A DNA stretch of 64,000 bases from NCBI RefSeq assembly GCF_015840915.1, contig NZ_CP060398.1, positions 1,550,001 to 1,614,000 on the forward strand, in the 5' to 3' direction. Origin of the DNA: Synechococcus sp. CBW1002 (GTDB lineage: Bacteria > Cyanobacteriota > Cyanobacteriia > PCC-6307 > Cyanobiaceae). Position numbers and translations under genes: made by a program. The first letter of the stretch is position 1. Every line of letters begins with the position of its first letter. The notes beneath the pieces were generated by a model. The model was not told the DNA's origin. It saw only the letters and a list, made by a program, of their open reading frames with translations, and did no database searches. Of this stretch, positions 34,501-42,824 are shown piece after piece.

Positions 34501-36368
34501 GTCACGTTCCCCTGCACCTCCACCAGGTCGTGGTGTTCGTCGAGGATGAGGCAGGGGTGGCACAGCTGGCGGATCAGGGCCTCCAGCAGGGTGACGTGCT
34601 GCTCCGGCACGTTCTCGCGCATGATCGCGACCCGGTTGCCCGCCGCCCCGCTGAACGCCGTCAATACCCGAGGCTGGGCTCTGCTGGCTAACGGCGGCAG
34701 CAGCCGCGTCGGGCTTTCTCCTTCCAGGGTGCGGACATAGAGGTGCTGTTCAGCGCTGGCCACCCCAAATCCCGGCGTGCGGCTGCTGAGCGATTCGGAG
34801 CCCCCCAGAAACAGCAGGCCGTCGGGCAGCAGGCCGTAGCGAAACAGGCTCAGCACCCGATCCCGCAGGGGGGTCGTGAAATAGATCAGCGTGTTGCGGC
34901 AGGAGATCAGGTCCAGCCGCGGGAAGGGCGGATCTTCCCCCACGTTGTGACGGGCGAACACGGCGCATTCGCGCAGCGTTTCGCTCAGCCCCATCTCGCC
35001 GTTGGCGAGGGTCACGAACCGCTGGCAGAGGTCCTCCGGGATCGCCTTGGCGGCCGAGACCGGATAGGTGGCCCGGCGGGCGATCGAGAGGCTCGCCTCG
35101 TCGAGATCCGTACCGAAGATCTTCAGATGGCGTGACAGATCGGCGGGATGATCCAGCACCTGGCTCACCACCATGGCGATGGAATACACCTCTTCCCCGG
35201 TGGCGCAGCCCGGCACCCAGACGCGCAGTGGATAGTTGTCCACCTGCTTGGCGAGGTACTGCCGCAGCTGACGGCCGAGCTCGGTGAAGGCGGCGGGGTC
35301 CCGGAAAAACGCCGTCACCGTGACCAGGAGGTTTTCCGCCAGGGCGTGCGCCTCAACAGGATCGGAGCCCAGCAGAGGGAGGTAATCCTCGATCGAGCTC
35401 ACCTGCCGGATCGCCATGCGCCGCCGGACCTGCCGGCGCAGGGTCGATTCCTTGTAGAGGGAGAAGTCGATGCCGATGGCGTGCTTCAGCTGCCGGCTGA
35501 TGGTGGAGAGCATCACAGGCTCCGGCTCCGGCAGGGCGCGGCCGATCCAGTCGGCGCCGCTGCTCACCAGGGCGGCGAGGCGCTGGCCGATCTCGGTGGC
35601 GCTGAGCACCAGCTCGGCGCCACCGAGGGAGATGGCGGCCCGCGGCATGCCGTCGAAGCGGGCGTTGTCCAGGGTCTGCACCAGGGTGAGCCCGCCGGCG
35701 GCCCGCACCGCCCGCAGCCCGCGGGCGCCATCGGAGCCGGTGCCGGAGAGCACCACCCCCACGGCCCGCTCCCCCCAGTGCTCGGCCAGGGATTCGAAGA
35801 GCAGGTCCACGCTGGGGCTGGGACCGAAGCGCGGCAGCGGCTCGGTGACAACCAACCGATTCTTCTCCACCGCCACGTCGTGGTTCGGGGGGCAGATGGC
35901 CATCGTTCCGGCCTGCAGCGGCATGCCGTCCACGGCCGCGACCACCTTGAGGCTGGTGGTATGAGACACCAGATCCACCAGCAGGCTGCGGTGGTCGGGG
36001 GCGAGGTGCTGGGCCACCACGTAGCTCACGCCCCCGCCCACCAGCAGGTGTCTCACCAGCTCCTGCAGCGCTTCGAGGCCGCCGGCGGAGGCGCCCAGGC
36101 CCACCACATAGGCAATCTCGTCGTCGGCTGGCGCGGGTTGGGGCTCTGTGGCGTCGGTGGCGCCTGGGGATCCAGCTGCTTCTGGCGGGTCAGCGGTCTC
36201 TGAAGCGCCAGGTGTGGGCGACGAGCCCGGCCGATCAGGTGGGTTGGCTGGCTGTTGGGACGCGGTTGGCTCGGCTGGCTGCTCGGGCGAGGTTGGATCG
36301 GCTGGCTGCTCGGACGAAGTTGGGTGCTCCTTGGGTTCAGATCTCTGCTTTGATCCCAACGACTGCAT
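31557..36368 (-). CDS. CheB-CheR-PAS-GGDEF-EAL hybrid signalling protein
   Basis: This 1603-residue protein combines several modules. Residues 1-84 are a Pro/Glu-rich disordered region. A CheB methylesterase domain (about 85-280) has GLGASAGG with the Ser at about 94, QHLAPDH and GTGSDGARG. A CheR methyltransferase (about 285-545) has FFRDP and the SAM loop GCATGEEVYS near 389. Then come a PAS-like part, a coiled coil of EELEASSEEL type repeats (about 726-812) and two or three PAS domains to about 1190. A GGDEF domain has LGGDEFG near 1256, and an EAL domain (EAL near 1383) keeps the Asn, DDYGTGYS, Lys, Glu and QGF residues. Both c-di-GMP synthesis and hydrolysis look possible. Confidence 0.93.
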   Translation of the reverse strand: MQSLGSKQRSEPKEHPTSSEQPADPTSPEQPAEPTASQQPANPPDRPGSSPTPGASETADPPEAAGSPGATDATEPQPAPADDEIAYVVGLGASAGGLEALQELVRHLLVGGGVSYVVAQHLAPDHRSLLVDLVSHTTSLKVVAAVDGMPLQAGTMAICPPNHDVAVEKNRLVVTEPLPRFGPSPSVDLLFESLAEHWGERAVGVVLSGTGSDGARGLRAVRAAGGLTLVQTLDNARFDGMPRAAISLGGAELVLSATEIGQRLAALVSSGADWIGRALPEPEPVMLSTISRQLKHAIGIDFSLYKESTLRRQVRRRMAIRQVSSIEDYLPLLGSDPVEAHALAENLLVTVTAFFRDPAAFTELGRQLRQYLAKQVDNYPLRVWVPGCATGEEVYSIAMVVSQVLDHPADLSRHLKIFGTDLDEASLSIARRATYPVSAAKAIPEDLCQRFVTLANGEMGLSETLRECAVFARHNVGEDPPFPRLDLISCRNTLIYFTTPLRDRVLSLFRYGLLPDGLLFLGGSESLSSRTPGFGVASAEQHLYVRTLEGESPTRLLPPLASRAQPRVLTAFSGAAGNRVAIMRENVPEQHVTLLEALIRQLCHPCLILDEHHDLVEVQGNVTPYCRLPEGQVTSAASSYLRPELQAEARALFLIVRADGMPVMGQPLQLEGLEGKVRLEARPLTAGDRNLTILSFIAVNPSDSNTASTTAPLPSRLIERDTSFDQEVERLEKELLSSQDSLRRSLSELESANEELEASSEELQASSEELQSSNEELEASNEELQATNEALGILNQQLRSRTEELQALNGDMENIQASLSQGMVIVDENLRVTRFTPLAVRVFALVDSDIGQMLPGVPTTVPLPNLREALERVIRGGVREAIEARGDGIAYLAQILPYQDHRGGRHGAIVTLTDVTELVSLRQNAESALQDFTQLADALQEAVWKRARNMKEIVYVSQRMQSLSGWSMAELLDHPEQLDEAIDPADRDRVNQARQAADAWNVRYQLIRRDGQPIWVLETAKVISDTFVVGTLADISEQHATEERAHDMSAIFEAVFQTQAFGVAILDDQYRVVMGNEALCNLVNLDSTLIQGIPIGLIAAAGFEQEIVSAAADVLSGNDRAATRTLQLKGKDGHTPWVTAEVRRLPRPIAKAVVLVILQDVTSLRESTLQLEQMARFDGATGLLNRLSFSEALDREIARASRETLPLALAWVDLDHFKDINDQYGHAAGDEVLCAIGKRLQKEIRGGRDYVGRLGGDEFGVIIAGYSDHHELDAILERLMLELRHPIQAADVELKVGTSVGVAIYGKDATTVDDFLRAADAAMYGIKSQGGNTFQYFTDSMNAAAEQRRLLRRALAEAIAAESFELYFQPIVAAKEGTLWGVEALIRWHRDGQVVHADDFIAFAEQSGLIRELGPLTLRLLRADLERLSATGRSDLSVSLNMSVKQLEDPQLASLLQSWPAVHGLQGLVVEVVESILLPDNSAALKVVHGLIDHGAAISIDDYGTGYSNLRLLKTLEPAFIKLDRSLLLLSLEDDRGRQLMRSAIEMAHGLGAAVVVEGISDTSMATFCQELGADYLQGFAIARPMPLPELLGWLESATGPSA

Positions 36369-36429
36369 CCGATCCCTGCAAGAAGCTTATGCAGGGTTTC
36401 CGAGGCTGGCTTGGAGTTGTTGCCGTCAC

Positions 36430-36915
36430 TCAGATCAGGGCCGGATCGGCGCCATCGGGGCGCTCGGCCAGCGGCAGATCAGCCAGGAGGTCGAAGTCGG
36501 CGAAGTCGAATCCCGGTCCCACGCTGCAGTAACTGAGGCTCCAGGCCCCCAGGCTGCGCGCCGCCTGCCACCAGTCGGCCGGGATCAGCTGCACAGGCTG
36601 CTGCTGGGGGTCTGCTGGATCGAGGGGGCCGAGCCGCAGGTGCTCGGTGCCGCCGCCCTGGGGTGGCAGGCGCAGCAGGTCGAGCGGTGCGCCGCCGCCG
36701 TGATACCAGAGCTCATCGGCCTGGCGGACCCGGTGCCAGCGGCTCGATTCGCCCGCCTGCAGCAGGAAGGCGATCAGGGTGAGGCCGGCCCGCGGCTGGC
36801 CGTCGTCCTGCCGCACCACCCCCACGGCGGAGCGGTGCAGTTCCCGGTACCAGCCCCCCTCCGGATGGGGTTGCAGCTCCAGCTGGCGAATCAGTTGTGC
36901 TGGATCGGAGGCCAT
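36430..36915 (-). CDS. DUF985 cupin family protein
   Basis: This 161-residue protein begins MASDPAQLIRQLELQPHPEG, followed by GGWYRELHRS, the usual start of the DUF985 (cupin_5) family. SSRWHRVRQADELWYHGGGA supplies the histidines and acidic residue of a cupin metal site at about 65-84, and AWSLSYCSVGPGFDFADFDL is the conserved C-terminal segment. The biochemical role of the family is poorly defined. The ATG at 36915 is chosen because family similarity begins there. It lies 61 bases upstream of the large signalling gene on the same strand and diverges from the beta-lactamase-like gene. Confidence 0.88.
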   Translation of the reverse strand: MASDPAQLIRQLELQPHPEGGWYRELHRSAVGVVRQDDGQPRAGLTLIAFLLQAGESSRWHRVRQADELWYHGGGAPLDLLRLPPQGGGTEHLRLGPLDPADPQQQPVQLIPADWWQAARSLGAWSLSYCSVGPGFDFADFDLLADLPLAERPDGADPALI

Positions 36916-36976
36916 GGGCGCCGGGTTGTTGCCCTGCCTAGCTTGCCGGGAAGGCCCCAGGTTGCAGGAGCGTTCC

Positions 36977-38695
36977 ATGCCCGCACTCCCTCGTCCCGCT
37001 TGGCGGCTCCACGGCGCGTCAGCTGCGGTCTCAGGGGCCGTCGCTCCGATCGCCAGGTGGTCTGAGGCGTTGGACGGTGGCCTGGCTGCGCTGCGGCGGC
37101 TGGGGGGTTTGCTGGGGCTGGTCGTCCTGGTGGGGCCGCTGGCCGCAGCGCCCGCAGCGGAAGCGCAGGTGCAAGCGCAGGCGCAGGCGCAGGTGCAGGC
37201 GCAGGTGCAGGCGCGCCTGGTGGCCGCCTTGGCCCGCCTCGACACCCTCGCGGCCGACACGCTGCGGCGCACCGGCGTGCCGGGCCTGGCGATCGCCGTG
37301 GTGGCTGATGGCGAGGTGGTGTTCGCCCAGGGCTTCGGGCGGCGCCAGGTGGACCGGCCCGATCCGGTGGATGCCGACACCGTGTTCCAGCTCGCCTCCC
37401 TCTCCAAGCCGTTGGTCACCACCGTGGTGGCCGCCCTCGTGGGAGACGGGCCGCTCGCCTGGGATACGCCCGTGCGGCGCTATGTGCCGGAGCTGCGGCT
37501 CGGCCCGCCGGCCATCGCCGATGCGGTGACCCTGCGGGATCTGTTCAGCCATCGCAGCGGCCTGCCCGACCATGCCGGCGACGACCTCGAAGACATCGGC
37601 TTCGGCCGGATCGCCGTGATCGAGCGCCTGCGGTTCCTGCCCCTGGACAACCGCTTCCGCGCCAGCTACGCCTACACCAACCTCGGCTTCACCGCAGCGG
37701 CGGAGGCCGCGGCCCGCAGCACCGGCCGCTCCTGGGAGGAGATCTCCGCCGAGCGGCTCTATCGGCCCCTCGGCATGGACCGCACCAGCTCCCGCCATGC
37801 CGACTGGCTGGCCCAGCCCAACCGTGCCGTGCTGCATAGGCAGCAGGGGGAGCGGTGGCAGGCCCTGTTCGACCGGGATGCGGATGTGCAGTCGCCGGCC
37901 GGTGGGGCGAGTGCTTCGGTGCGGGATCTGGCCCGTTGGATGACGCTGCAGCTGGCCGATGGACGCTTCGCGGGCCAGCAGGTGGTGGCGGCCGAGGCGC
38001 TGGCTGAAACCCATCGGCCCCAGATGGTGAGCAAGGCGCCGGCCGATCCCGCCCGCGACCATGCCGGCCTCTACGGCCTTGGCTGGGGTGTGGGCTACGA
38101 CGACCAGGGCCAGGTGCAGCTCAGCCACTCCGGTGCCTTCTTCCTTGGGGCCGCCACCACGGTGGTGCTGCTGCCGGCCCAGAAGATCGGCATCGTGGTG
38201 CTCAGCAACGGCCAGCCGGTGGGGGCGGTGGAAGCGTTGGCGCGCAGCTTCGTGGATCTGGTGCGGACGGGCACGATTCGGCGCGACTACCTGCCGGAGT
38301 TCGGCAAGGCCTTCGCCGCGATGATGGCCCAGCCCTATCCAGCGGTGGTGATCCCCCAGAGCCCGCAACCGGCGCGGCCGCCTGCGGCGTACACCGGCAG
38401 CTACGCCAACGATTACGTGGGCACCGCGGTGGTGCGCCTGGCGGGCAGCGGTGTGGCGCCTGGTGGTGCTGCTGGCGCAGGCAGCAACCTGGTGCTGGAG
38501 CTCGGCCCTGCCCGCCGGCCCTTTGCCCTGGAGCACGTCAGCGGCGACACCTTCCGTTATCAGCCCACCGGTGAGAACGCCGACGGGGCCAGCGCCGTGG
38601 TCTTTGCGCCCGGACCCGGCGGCCGTGCCACCAGCGTGCGGATCGACAACCTCAACCTCCAGGGTCAGGGGACCCTGCGGCGCCAGGATCCCTGA
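36977..38695 (+). CDS. Serine hydrolase of the beta-lactamase/PBP4* type
   Basis: This 572-residue exported enzyme has a hydrophobic segment at about 44-60 (GLLGLVVLVGPLAAAPAAEA), then a low-complexity run of Gln-Ala/Gln-Val pairs (about 63-78). The catalytic domain has QLASLSKPL with the SxxK nucleophile motif (about 137-145), SYAYTNLGF with the YxN motif, and LSHSGAFFLG for the third motif (HSG). The C-terminal extension after about 460 (YTGSYANDYVGTAVVRLAG) resembles the lipocalin-like domain DUF3471 often attached to such hydrolases. Substrates may be peptides, esters or D-amino-acid compounds; antibiotic hydrolysis is not implied. The start is ATG 36977 after a GGAGCG-like sequence. Confidence 0.87.
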   Translation: MPALPRPAWRLHGASAAVSGAVAPIARWSEALDGGLAALRRLGGLLGLVVLVGPLAAAPAAEAQVQAQAQAQVQAQVQARLVAALARLDTLAADTLRRTGVPGLAIAVVADGEVVFAQGFGRRQVDRPDPVDADTVFQLASLSKPLVTTVVAALVGDGPLAWDTPVRRYVPELRLGPPAIADAVTLRDLFSHRSGLPDHAGDDLEDIGFGRIAVIERLRFLPLDNRFRASYAYTNLGFTAAAEAAARSTGRSWEEISAERLYRPLGMDRTSSRHADWLAQPNRAVLHRQQGERWQALFDRDADVQSPAGGASASVRDLARWMTLQLADGRFAGQQVVAAEALAETHRPQMVSKAPADPARDHAGLYGLGWGVGYDDQGQVQLSHSGAFFLGAATTVVLLPAQKIGIVVLSNGQPVGAVEALARSFVDLVRTGTIRRDYLPEFGKAFAAMMAQPYPAVVIPQSPQPARPPAAYTGSYANDYVGTAVVRLAGSGVAPGGAAGAGSNLVLELGPARRPFALEHVSGDTFRYQPTGENADGASAVVFAPGPGGRATSVRIDNLNLQGQGTLRRQDP

Positions 38696-38713
38696 AGCGC
38701 CGTCCCAGCCGCC

Positions 38714-40429
38714 GTGACCTCCTCCTCCGTTCTGCAGGGTCCTCCCCTGGCCTGCCACACCCCGTTGGAGCAGTTGCTGCAACGCGGGCTCCAGCACCCT
38801 GATCCCAGGCGGCCGGCCCTGATCAGCCGGCGGGGGGTGATCGGCTGGCAGGAGCTGGATCGCCACATCGCCCGACTGGCCGGCCACTACCTCCGCCTCG
38901 GCCTGCAGCGCGGCGACCGGGTCGCGTCGCTGCTGCCGAACCGGCTGGCGGTGATGCTGCATCTGCTGGCCTGTCTGCGGGCCGGCCTGGTGGCCACCCC
39001 TCTGAACTACCGCTACACGCCGGCGGAGCTCGATTACGCCCTCGAGCTCAGCGGCGCCCGGCTGCTGCTGTTCCATGCCGAGCGGCTCGCCGATGTGGCC
39101 GCCAGTGTCCAGGCCGCTGCCCTGCCCCTGGGCACCCTGATCTATGGCGCTGAGTCGGCTGGACTCGTTGGCGGTCGAGGTTGCGGTGGCGAGCCGCTGG
39201 TGGTGGAAGGCCTGAGTCGGCCGCCCCGTTGCTTCGAGGATCTGCTGCTCCCTTCGCCGGCTGGCCTGCCGCCGGAGGTTGCTGGGGCAGGCCTGGCGGA
39301 TCCCACGGAGCACCACGACGACGACCCGGCCATCCTCTATTTCACCTCTGGCAGCACGGCCCGGCCCAAGGGCGTCACCCACAGCCGCCGCAGCCTCGCC
39401 GCCGTGCTCTCCAGCACCGCCCAGGGGCTGGGCTTCACGCCAGACGACAACTACCTGGCCGGCACCTCCATGGCCCACATCGGTGGCTCCACCAGTGCCC
39501 TGGCCGCCCTGCTGGCGGGCAGCACCGTGGTGCTCGCCCGCAGCAGCGACAGCGAAGAGATCCGCTGGCTGCTCGAGCAGACCAACCCCACGGTGCTGAA
39601 GCTGCTGCCGGCGGCCCTGTTCGCCCTGGTGCGCGATCCGGCGATCCGGCCCGCCGATTTCGCCAGCCTGCGGTTGTGCGTGTCCGGCGGGGATCACATC
39701 CCGTCGGAGCTGCAGACGGAGTTCCGCGCCGTGGCCGGCTTCCCGGTGAACGAGCTCTACGGCATGAGCGAGGTGGGCATGGTCATCCTCAATCCACCCG
39801 GTCAGGCCCTGCGGCCGGGCTCCCTGGGCAGGCCCGGTCCCGGGGTGGCGATGGACCTGCGCCGGCCCGATGGCAGCTCCTGCGCCCCGGGAGAAGCCGG
39901 CGACCTCTGGATCCGCACCGACGGCTGCATGAGCGGCTACTGGAACAATCCCGAGGCCACCGCCGCCGTGCTGGTCGACGGCTGGCTGGCCAGCGGCGAC
40001 GTGATGCAGGCCGACGCCGACGGCTACCTCTGGTTCGACGGCCGCCGCAAGCAGATCATCGTGCACGACAGCTCCAACATCTGCCCCCAGGACGTGGAGG
40101 ACGTGCTGCTCGAGCACCCCGCCGTGGCTGGCGCGGGCGTGGTGGGGATCCACGATCTGGTGCACGGCGAAGACGTGCGCGCCTACATCTGCCTGCGCGG
40201 CCCCGTTGCGGATCGGCAGGCCCTGGAGCGGGAGCTGATCGGCTTTGCCCGAGATCGCATCGGCTACAAAGCCCCTGAGCAGATCGTGGTGCTCGATGAC
40301 CTGCCGCTCAACGCCACCGGCAAGGTGGATCGCCTCGCCCTCAAGCGCATGGCGGAATCCGAAGCCACCCCCCGATCCGGGGCCGCTCCCATCGATCAGG
40401 TTGCACCGACGGACCTAGCCTCCACCTAA
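38714..40429 (+). CDS. Class I acyl-CoA synthetase-like (AMP-forming) enzyme
   Basis: This 571-residue enzyme of the ANL adenylating superfamily has the P-loop motif YFTSGSTARPKGVTHS (about 213-228), ELYGMSEVGM (about 350-359), the hinge Asp region LASGDVMQADADGYLWFDGR (about 428-447) with RKQII, and the C-terminal catalytic Lys in NATGKVDRLAL. It should activate a carboxylic acid with ATP and transfer it to CoA; the acid cannot be identified. The GTG start at 38714 lies 18 bases after the hydrolase stop, and the next gene follows 11 bases after it, suggesting an operon of hydrolase, ligase and membrane protein. Confidence 0.9.
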   Translation: MTSSSVLQGPPLACHTPLEQLLQRGLQHPDPRRPALISRRGVIGWQELDRHIARLAGHYLRLGLQRGDRVASLLPNRLAVMLHLLACLRAGLVATPLNYRYTPAELDYALELSGARLLLFHAERLADVAASVQAAALPLGTLIYGAESAGLVGGRGCGGEPLVVEGLSRPPRCFEDLLLPSPAGLPPEVAGAGLADPTEHHDDDPAILYFTSGSTARPKGVTHSRRSLAAVLSSTAQGLGFTPDDNYLAGTSMAHIGGSTSALAALLAGSTVVLARSSDSEEIRWLLEQTNPTVLKLLPAALFALVRDPAIRPADFASLRLCVSGGDHIPSELQTEFRAVAGFPVNELYGMSEVGMVILNPPGQALRPGSLGRPGPGVAMDLRRPDGSSCAPGEAGDLWIRTDGCMSGYWNNPEATAAVLVDGWLASGDVMQADADGYLWFDGRRKQIIVHDSSNICPQDVEDVLLEHPAVAGAGVVGIHDLVHGEDVRAYICLRGPVADRQALERELIGFARDRIGYKAPEQIVVLDDLPLNATGKVDRLALKRMAESEATPRSGAAPIDQVAPTDLAST

Positions 40430-40440
40430 ACGCCCCTTCC

Positions 40441-41712
40441 ATGCGGTTTCTGGCCCTGGCCATCCTCCTGGCATTGCTGGCCTTTTTTGCTGCCGGGGAG
40501 CTGGCCCTGATCCGTCTGCGGCCCAGCCGGGTGCAGCAGCTGGTGGAGGCCGGTGAACCGGGCGCCGCTGCCGTGGCGCGTCTGCAGCACCGGTTGCGCC
40601 GGGCGCTGGTCGCCACCCAGCTCGGCACGGCTCTGGCCCTGGTGGCCCTGGGCTGGACCGGCCGCGATCTCGTGGATGGGATGCGGCCCTTCGCCGCCGC
40701 CGCTCCGGAGCTGCGGCCCTGGCTTCTGGCCTTGGTGTTTCTGGTGCTGGTGCTGCTGGCCACCCTTCTGGGCGGCCTGGTGCCGAAGGCCTGGGTGCTG
40801 CATCAGCCCGAGCTTTCCGCCCTGCGCCTGGCGCCGTTGCTCGAATCGGTGAACCGCACCCTGGGGCCGCTGCTGCTCCTGATCGAGCGCCTGGGAGGCC
40901 TGCTGCTGCGCCTGTTCGGCCTGCCCCGCAACTGGGATGAGCTGGTGCCGGTGCTGTCGGCAGGGGAGCTCGAGACCCTGATCGAGAGCGGCAGCGTCAC
41001 CGGTCTGCAGCCCGATGAGCGCAACATCCTCGAGGGTGTGTTCTCCCTGCGGGACACGCTGGTGCGGGAGGTGATGGTGCCCCGCTCCGGCATGGAGACC
41101 CTGCCGGTGGGCGTCACCTTCGCCGAGATGATGGACGCGGTGCATGCCACCCACCACGCCCGCTTCCCGGTGATCGGCCAGTCGCTCGACGACGTCCATG
41201 GAATGCTCGATCTGCGGCGCCTCGCTGAACCGATCGCCCGAGGGCTGCTGCAGCCCGATTCGCGGCTGGATCCCTTCGTGGTGCCCGTGCAGCTGGTCCA
41301 GGAAAGTGCCTCCCTGGCTGACTTGCTGCCGCTGATCCGCAGCGGCCATCCGCTGCTGGTGGTGGTGGATGAGCACGGCGGCACCGAGGGGCTGGTCACC
41401 GTCGCCGATCTCACCGGCGAGATCGTGGGAGAGGAGGACGGATCCCAGGCCGATGCCAACGACCTGATGCAGCTCCAGGACGACTCCTGGTCGGTGGCGG
41501 GAGACCTGGAGATCTTCGAGCTCAATCGCCAGCTGGGGCTGCGACTGCCCGAGGCGGAGGGGCATCACACCCTGGCGGGCTTCCTGCTGGAGCGGCTCCA
41601 GCACATTCCATCCCCCGGGGAAGGTCTGGGTTGGAAGGGCTACCAGTTCACCGTGGTCACCATGGATGGCCCGCGCATCGATCGGGTGCGGATCAACCAG
41701 CGCCCCGGCTGA
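40441..41712 (+). CDS. CNNM/CorC-type membrane protein with CBS domains
   Basis: This 423-residue protein has an N-terminal DUF21 membrane domain with hydrophobic segments at about 1-20, 55-80, 92-118 and 125-150. A CBS-domain pair follows (about 195-310), including VREVMVPRSGMETLPVG and GHPLLVVVDEHGGTEGLVT. A C-terminal CorC_HlyC domain (about 330-415) has DSWSVAGDLEIFELNRQLGL. The family is linked to magnesium or cobalt transport, and its haemolysin label is historical. It begins 11 bases after the acyl-CoA synthetase-like gene. Confidence 0.9.
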   Translation: MRFLALAILLALLAFFAAGELALIRLRPSRVQQLVEAGEPGAAAVARLQHRLRRALVATQLGTALALVALGWTGRDLVDGMRPFAAAAPELRPWLLALVFLVLVLLATLLGGLVPKAWVLHQPELSALRLAPLLESVNRTLGPLLLLIERLGGLLLRLFGLPRNWDELVPVLSAGELETLIESGSVTGLQPDERNILEGVFSLRDTLVREVMVPRSGMETLPVGVTFAEMMDAVHATHHARFPVIGQSLDDVHGMLDLRRLAEPIARGLLQPDSRLDPFVVPVQLVQESASLADLLPLIRSGHPLLVVVDEHGGTEGLVTVADLTGEIVGEEDGSQADANDLMQLQDDSWSVAGDLEIFELNRQLGLRLPEAEGHHTLAGFLLERLQHIPSPGEGLGWKGYQFTVVTMDGPRIDRVRINQRPG

Positions 41713-41828
41713 GGACTCGATGCCTGTCAGATCCTCGTGAATCCCTGCAGATCGCGCACCGTCTGCTCTCCCGGGGCCCGGGGGCCCGGTCGCGCTGCGA
41801 TGATCCCGCTGTGGTGAGGCCTGCCGAC

Positions 41829-42821
41829 ATGAAGCCCGTCAAGGTTGGTGTGATCGGCATCGGCAACATGGGCTGGCATCACGCCCGCGTGCTCAGCCTG
41901 CTGCGCGACGCCGAGCTGGTGGGGGTGGCCGATCTCGATGAGGCCCGTGGGCAGCTCGCCGTGGAGCAGTTCGGTTGCCGCTGGTTCGCGGACTACGCCG
42001 ACATGCTCGAGCACGTGGAGGCGGTGTGCATCGCCGTTCCCACCCTGCTGCACCACCGGGTCGGTCTCACCTGCCTGGAGGCGGGGCTGCACGTGCTGAT
42101 CGAGAAGCCGATCGCGGCCAGCCAGGAGGAGGCGGCTGATCTGATCCAGGCAGCCTCCGCCACGACCCGCCTGCTGCAGGTGGGGCACATCGAGCGCTTC
42201 AACCCCGCCTTCCGCGAATTGCTCAAGGTGGTGGCCGACGAGGAGGTGGTGGTGCTGGAGGCCCGCCGCCACAGTCCCAACGCCGATCGGGCCAATGATG
42301 TGTCGGTGGTGCTGGATCTGATGATCCACGACATCGACCTGGTGCTGGAACTGGCCGGGGCTCCCGTGGTGCGTCTGGCGGCTGCCGGGGGGCGCAGCGC
42401 CGATGGCCCGATCGACTACGTCAACGCCACCCTCGGCTTCGCCAATGGCGTGGTGGCCAGCCTCACCGCCAGCAAGATGGCCCATCGCAAGATCCGCAGC
42501 CTCAGCGCTCACTGCCGCTGCAGCCTGATGGAGACCGACTTCCTCAACCACAACCTGCGCATCTATCGCCGGTCCCACGGCTCGGTGAGCGCCGACCACG
42601 GCGAGCTGGTGTATCGGAACGATGGCTTCATCGAGGAGGTGAGCACCACCTCGATTGAACCGCTCTACGCCGAACTCGAGCACTTTCTCCAATGCGTGCG
42701 AGGCGTGGAAATCCCAGCAGTCGATGGCCTTCAGGCTTCCCGTGCCCTGCAGCTCGCCGACCTGATCGAGCAGTGCGTTGAGCAGCCCAACCTCTGCATG
42801 GCGCTGGATGCACCGATCTGA
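41829..42821 (+). CDS. Gfo/Idh/MocA family oxidoreductase
   Basis: This 330-residue NAD(P)-dependent oxidoreductase has the Rossmann motif VGVIGIGNMGWHHARVL (about 6-22) and VLIEKPIAASQEEA with the conserved EKP at about 95-97. Further on is VVLDLMIHDIDLVLELAG with a D-x-x-x-H-D-type substrate site. It could act on a sugar or nucleotide sugar, possibly in surface polysaccharide synthesis given the glycosyltransferase nearby, but this is inference. ATG 41829 is preferred; an in-frame GTG six codons earlier is an alternative. It is convergent with the GH15-like gene, with only three bases between stops. Confidence 0.9.
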   Translation: MKPVKVGVIGIGNMGWHHARVLSLLRDAELVGVADLDEARGQLAVEQFGCRWFADYADMLEHVEAVCIAVPTLLHHRVGLTCLEAGLHVLIEKPIAASQEEAADLIQAASATTRLLQVGHIERFNPAFRELLKVVADEEVVVLEARRHSPNADRANDVSVVLDLMIHDIDLVLELAGAPVVRLAAAGGRSADGPIDYVNATLGFANGVVASLTASKMAHRKIRSLSAHCRCSLMETDFLNHNLRIYRRSHGSVSADHGELVYRNDGFIEEVSTTSIEPLYAELEHFLQCVRGVEIPAVDGLQASRALQLADLIEQCVEQPNLCMALDAPI

Positions 42822-42824
42822 TCC

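Noticed and set aside
36977-38695. Calling the serine hydrolase an antibiotic resistance beta-lactamase
   Set aside because: The SxxK, YxN and HSG motifs and the C-terminal extension fit broad PBP4*/esterase-type hydrolases; nothing indicates antibiotic hydrolysis.
37031-40165. A 1044-codon minus-strand open frame
   Set aside because: It is antisense to the beta-lactamase-like and acyl-CoA synthetase genes, with low complexity and no motif.
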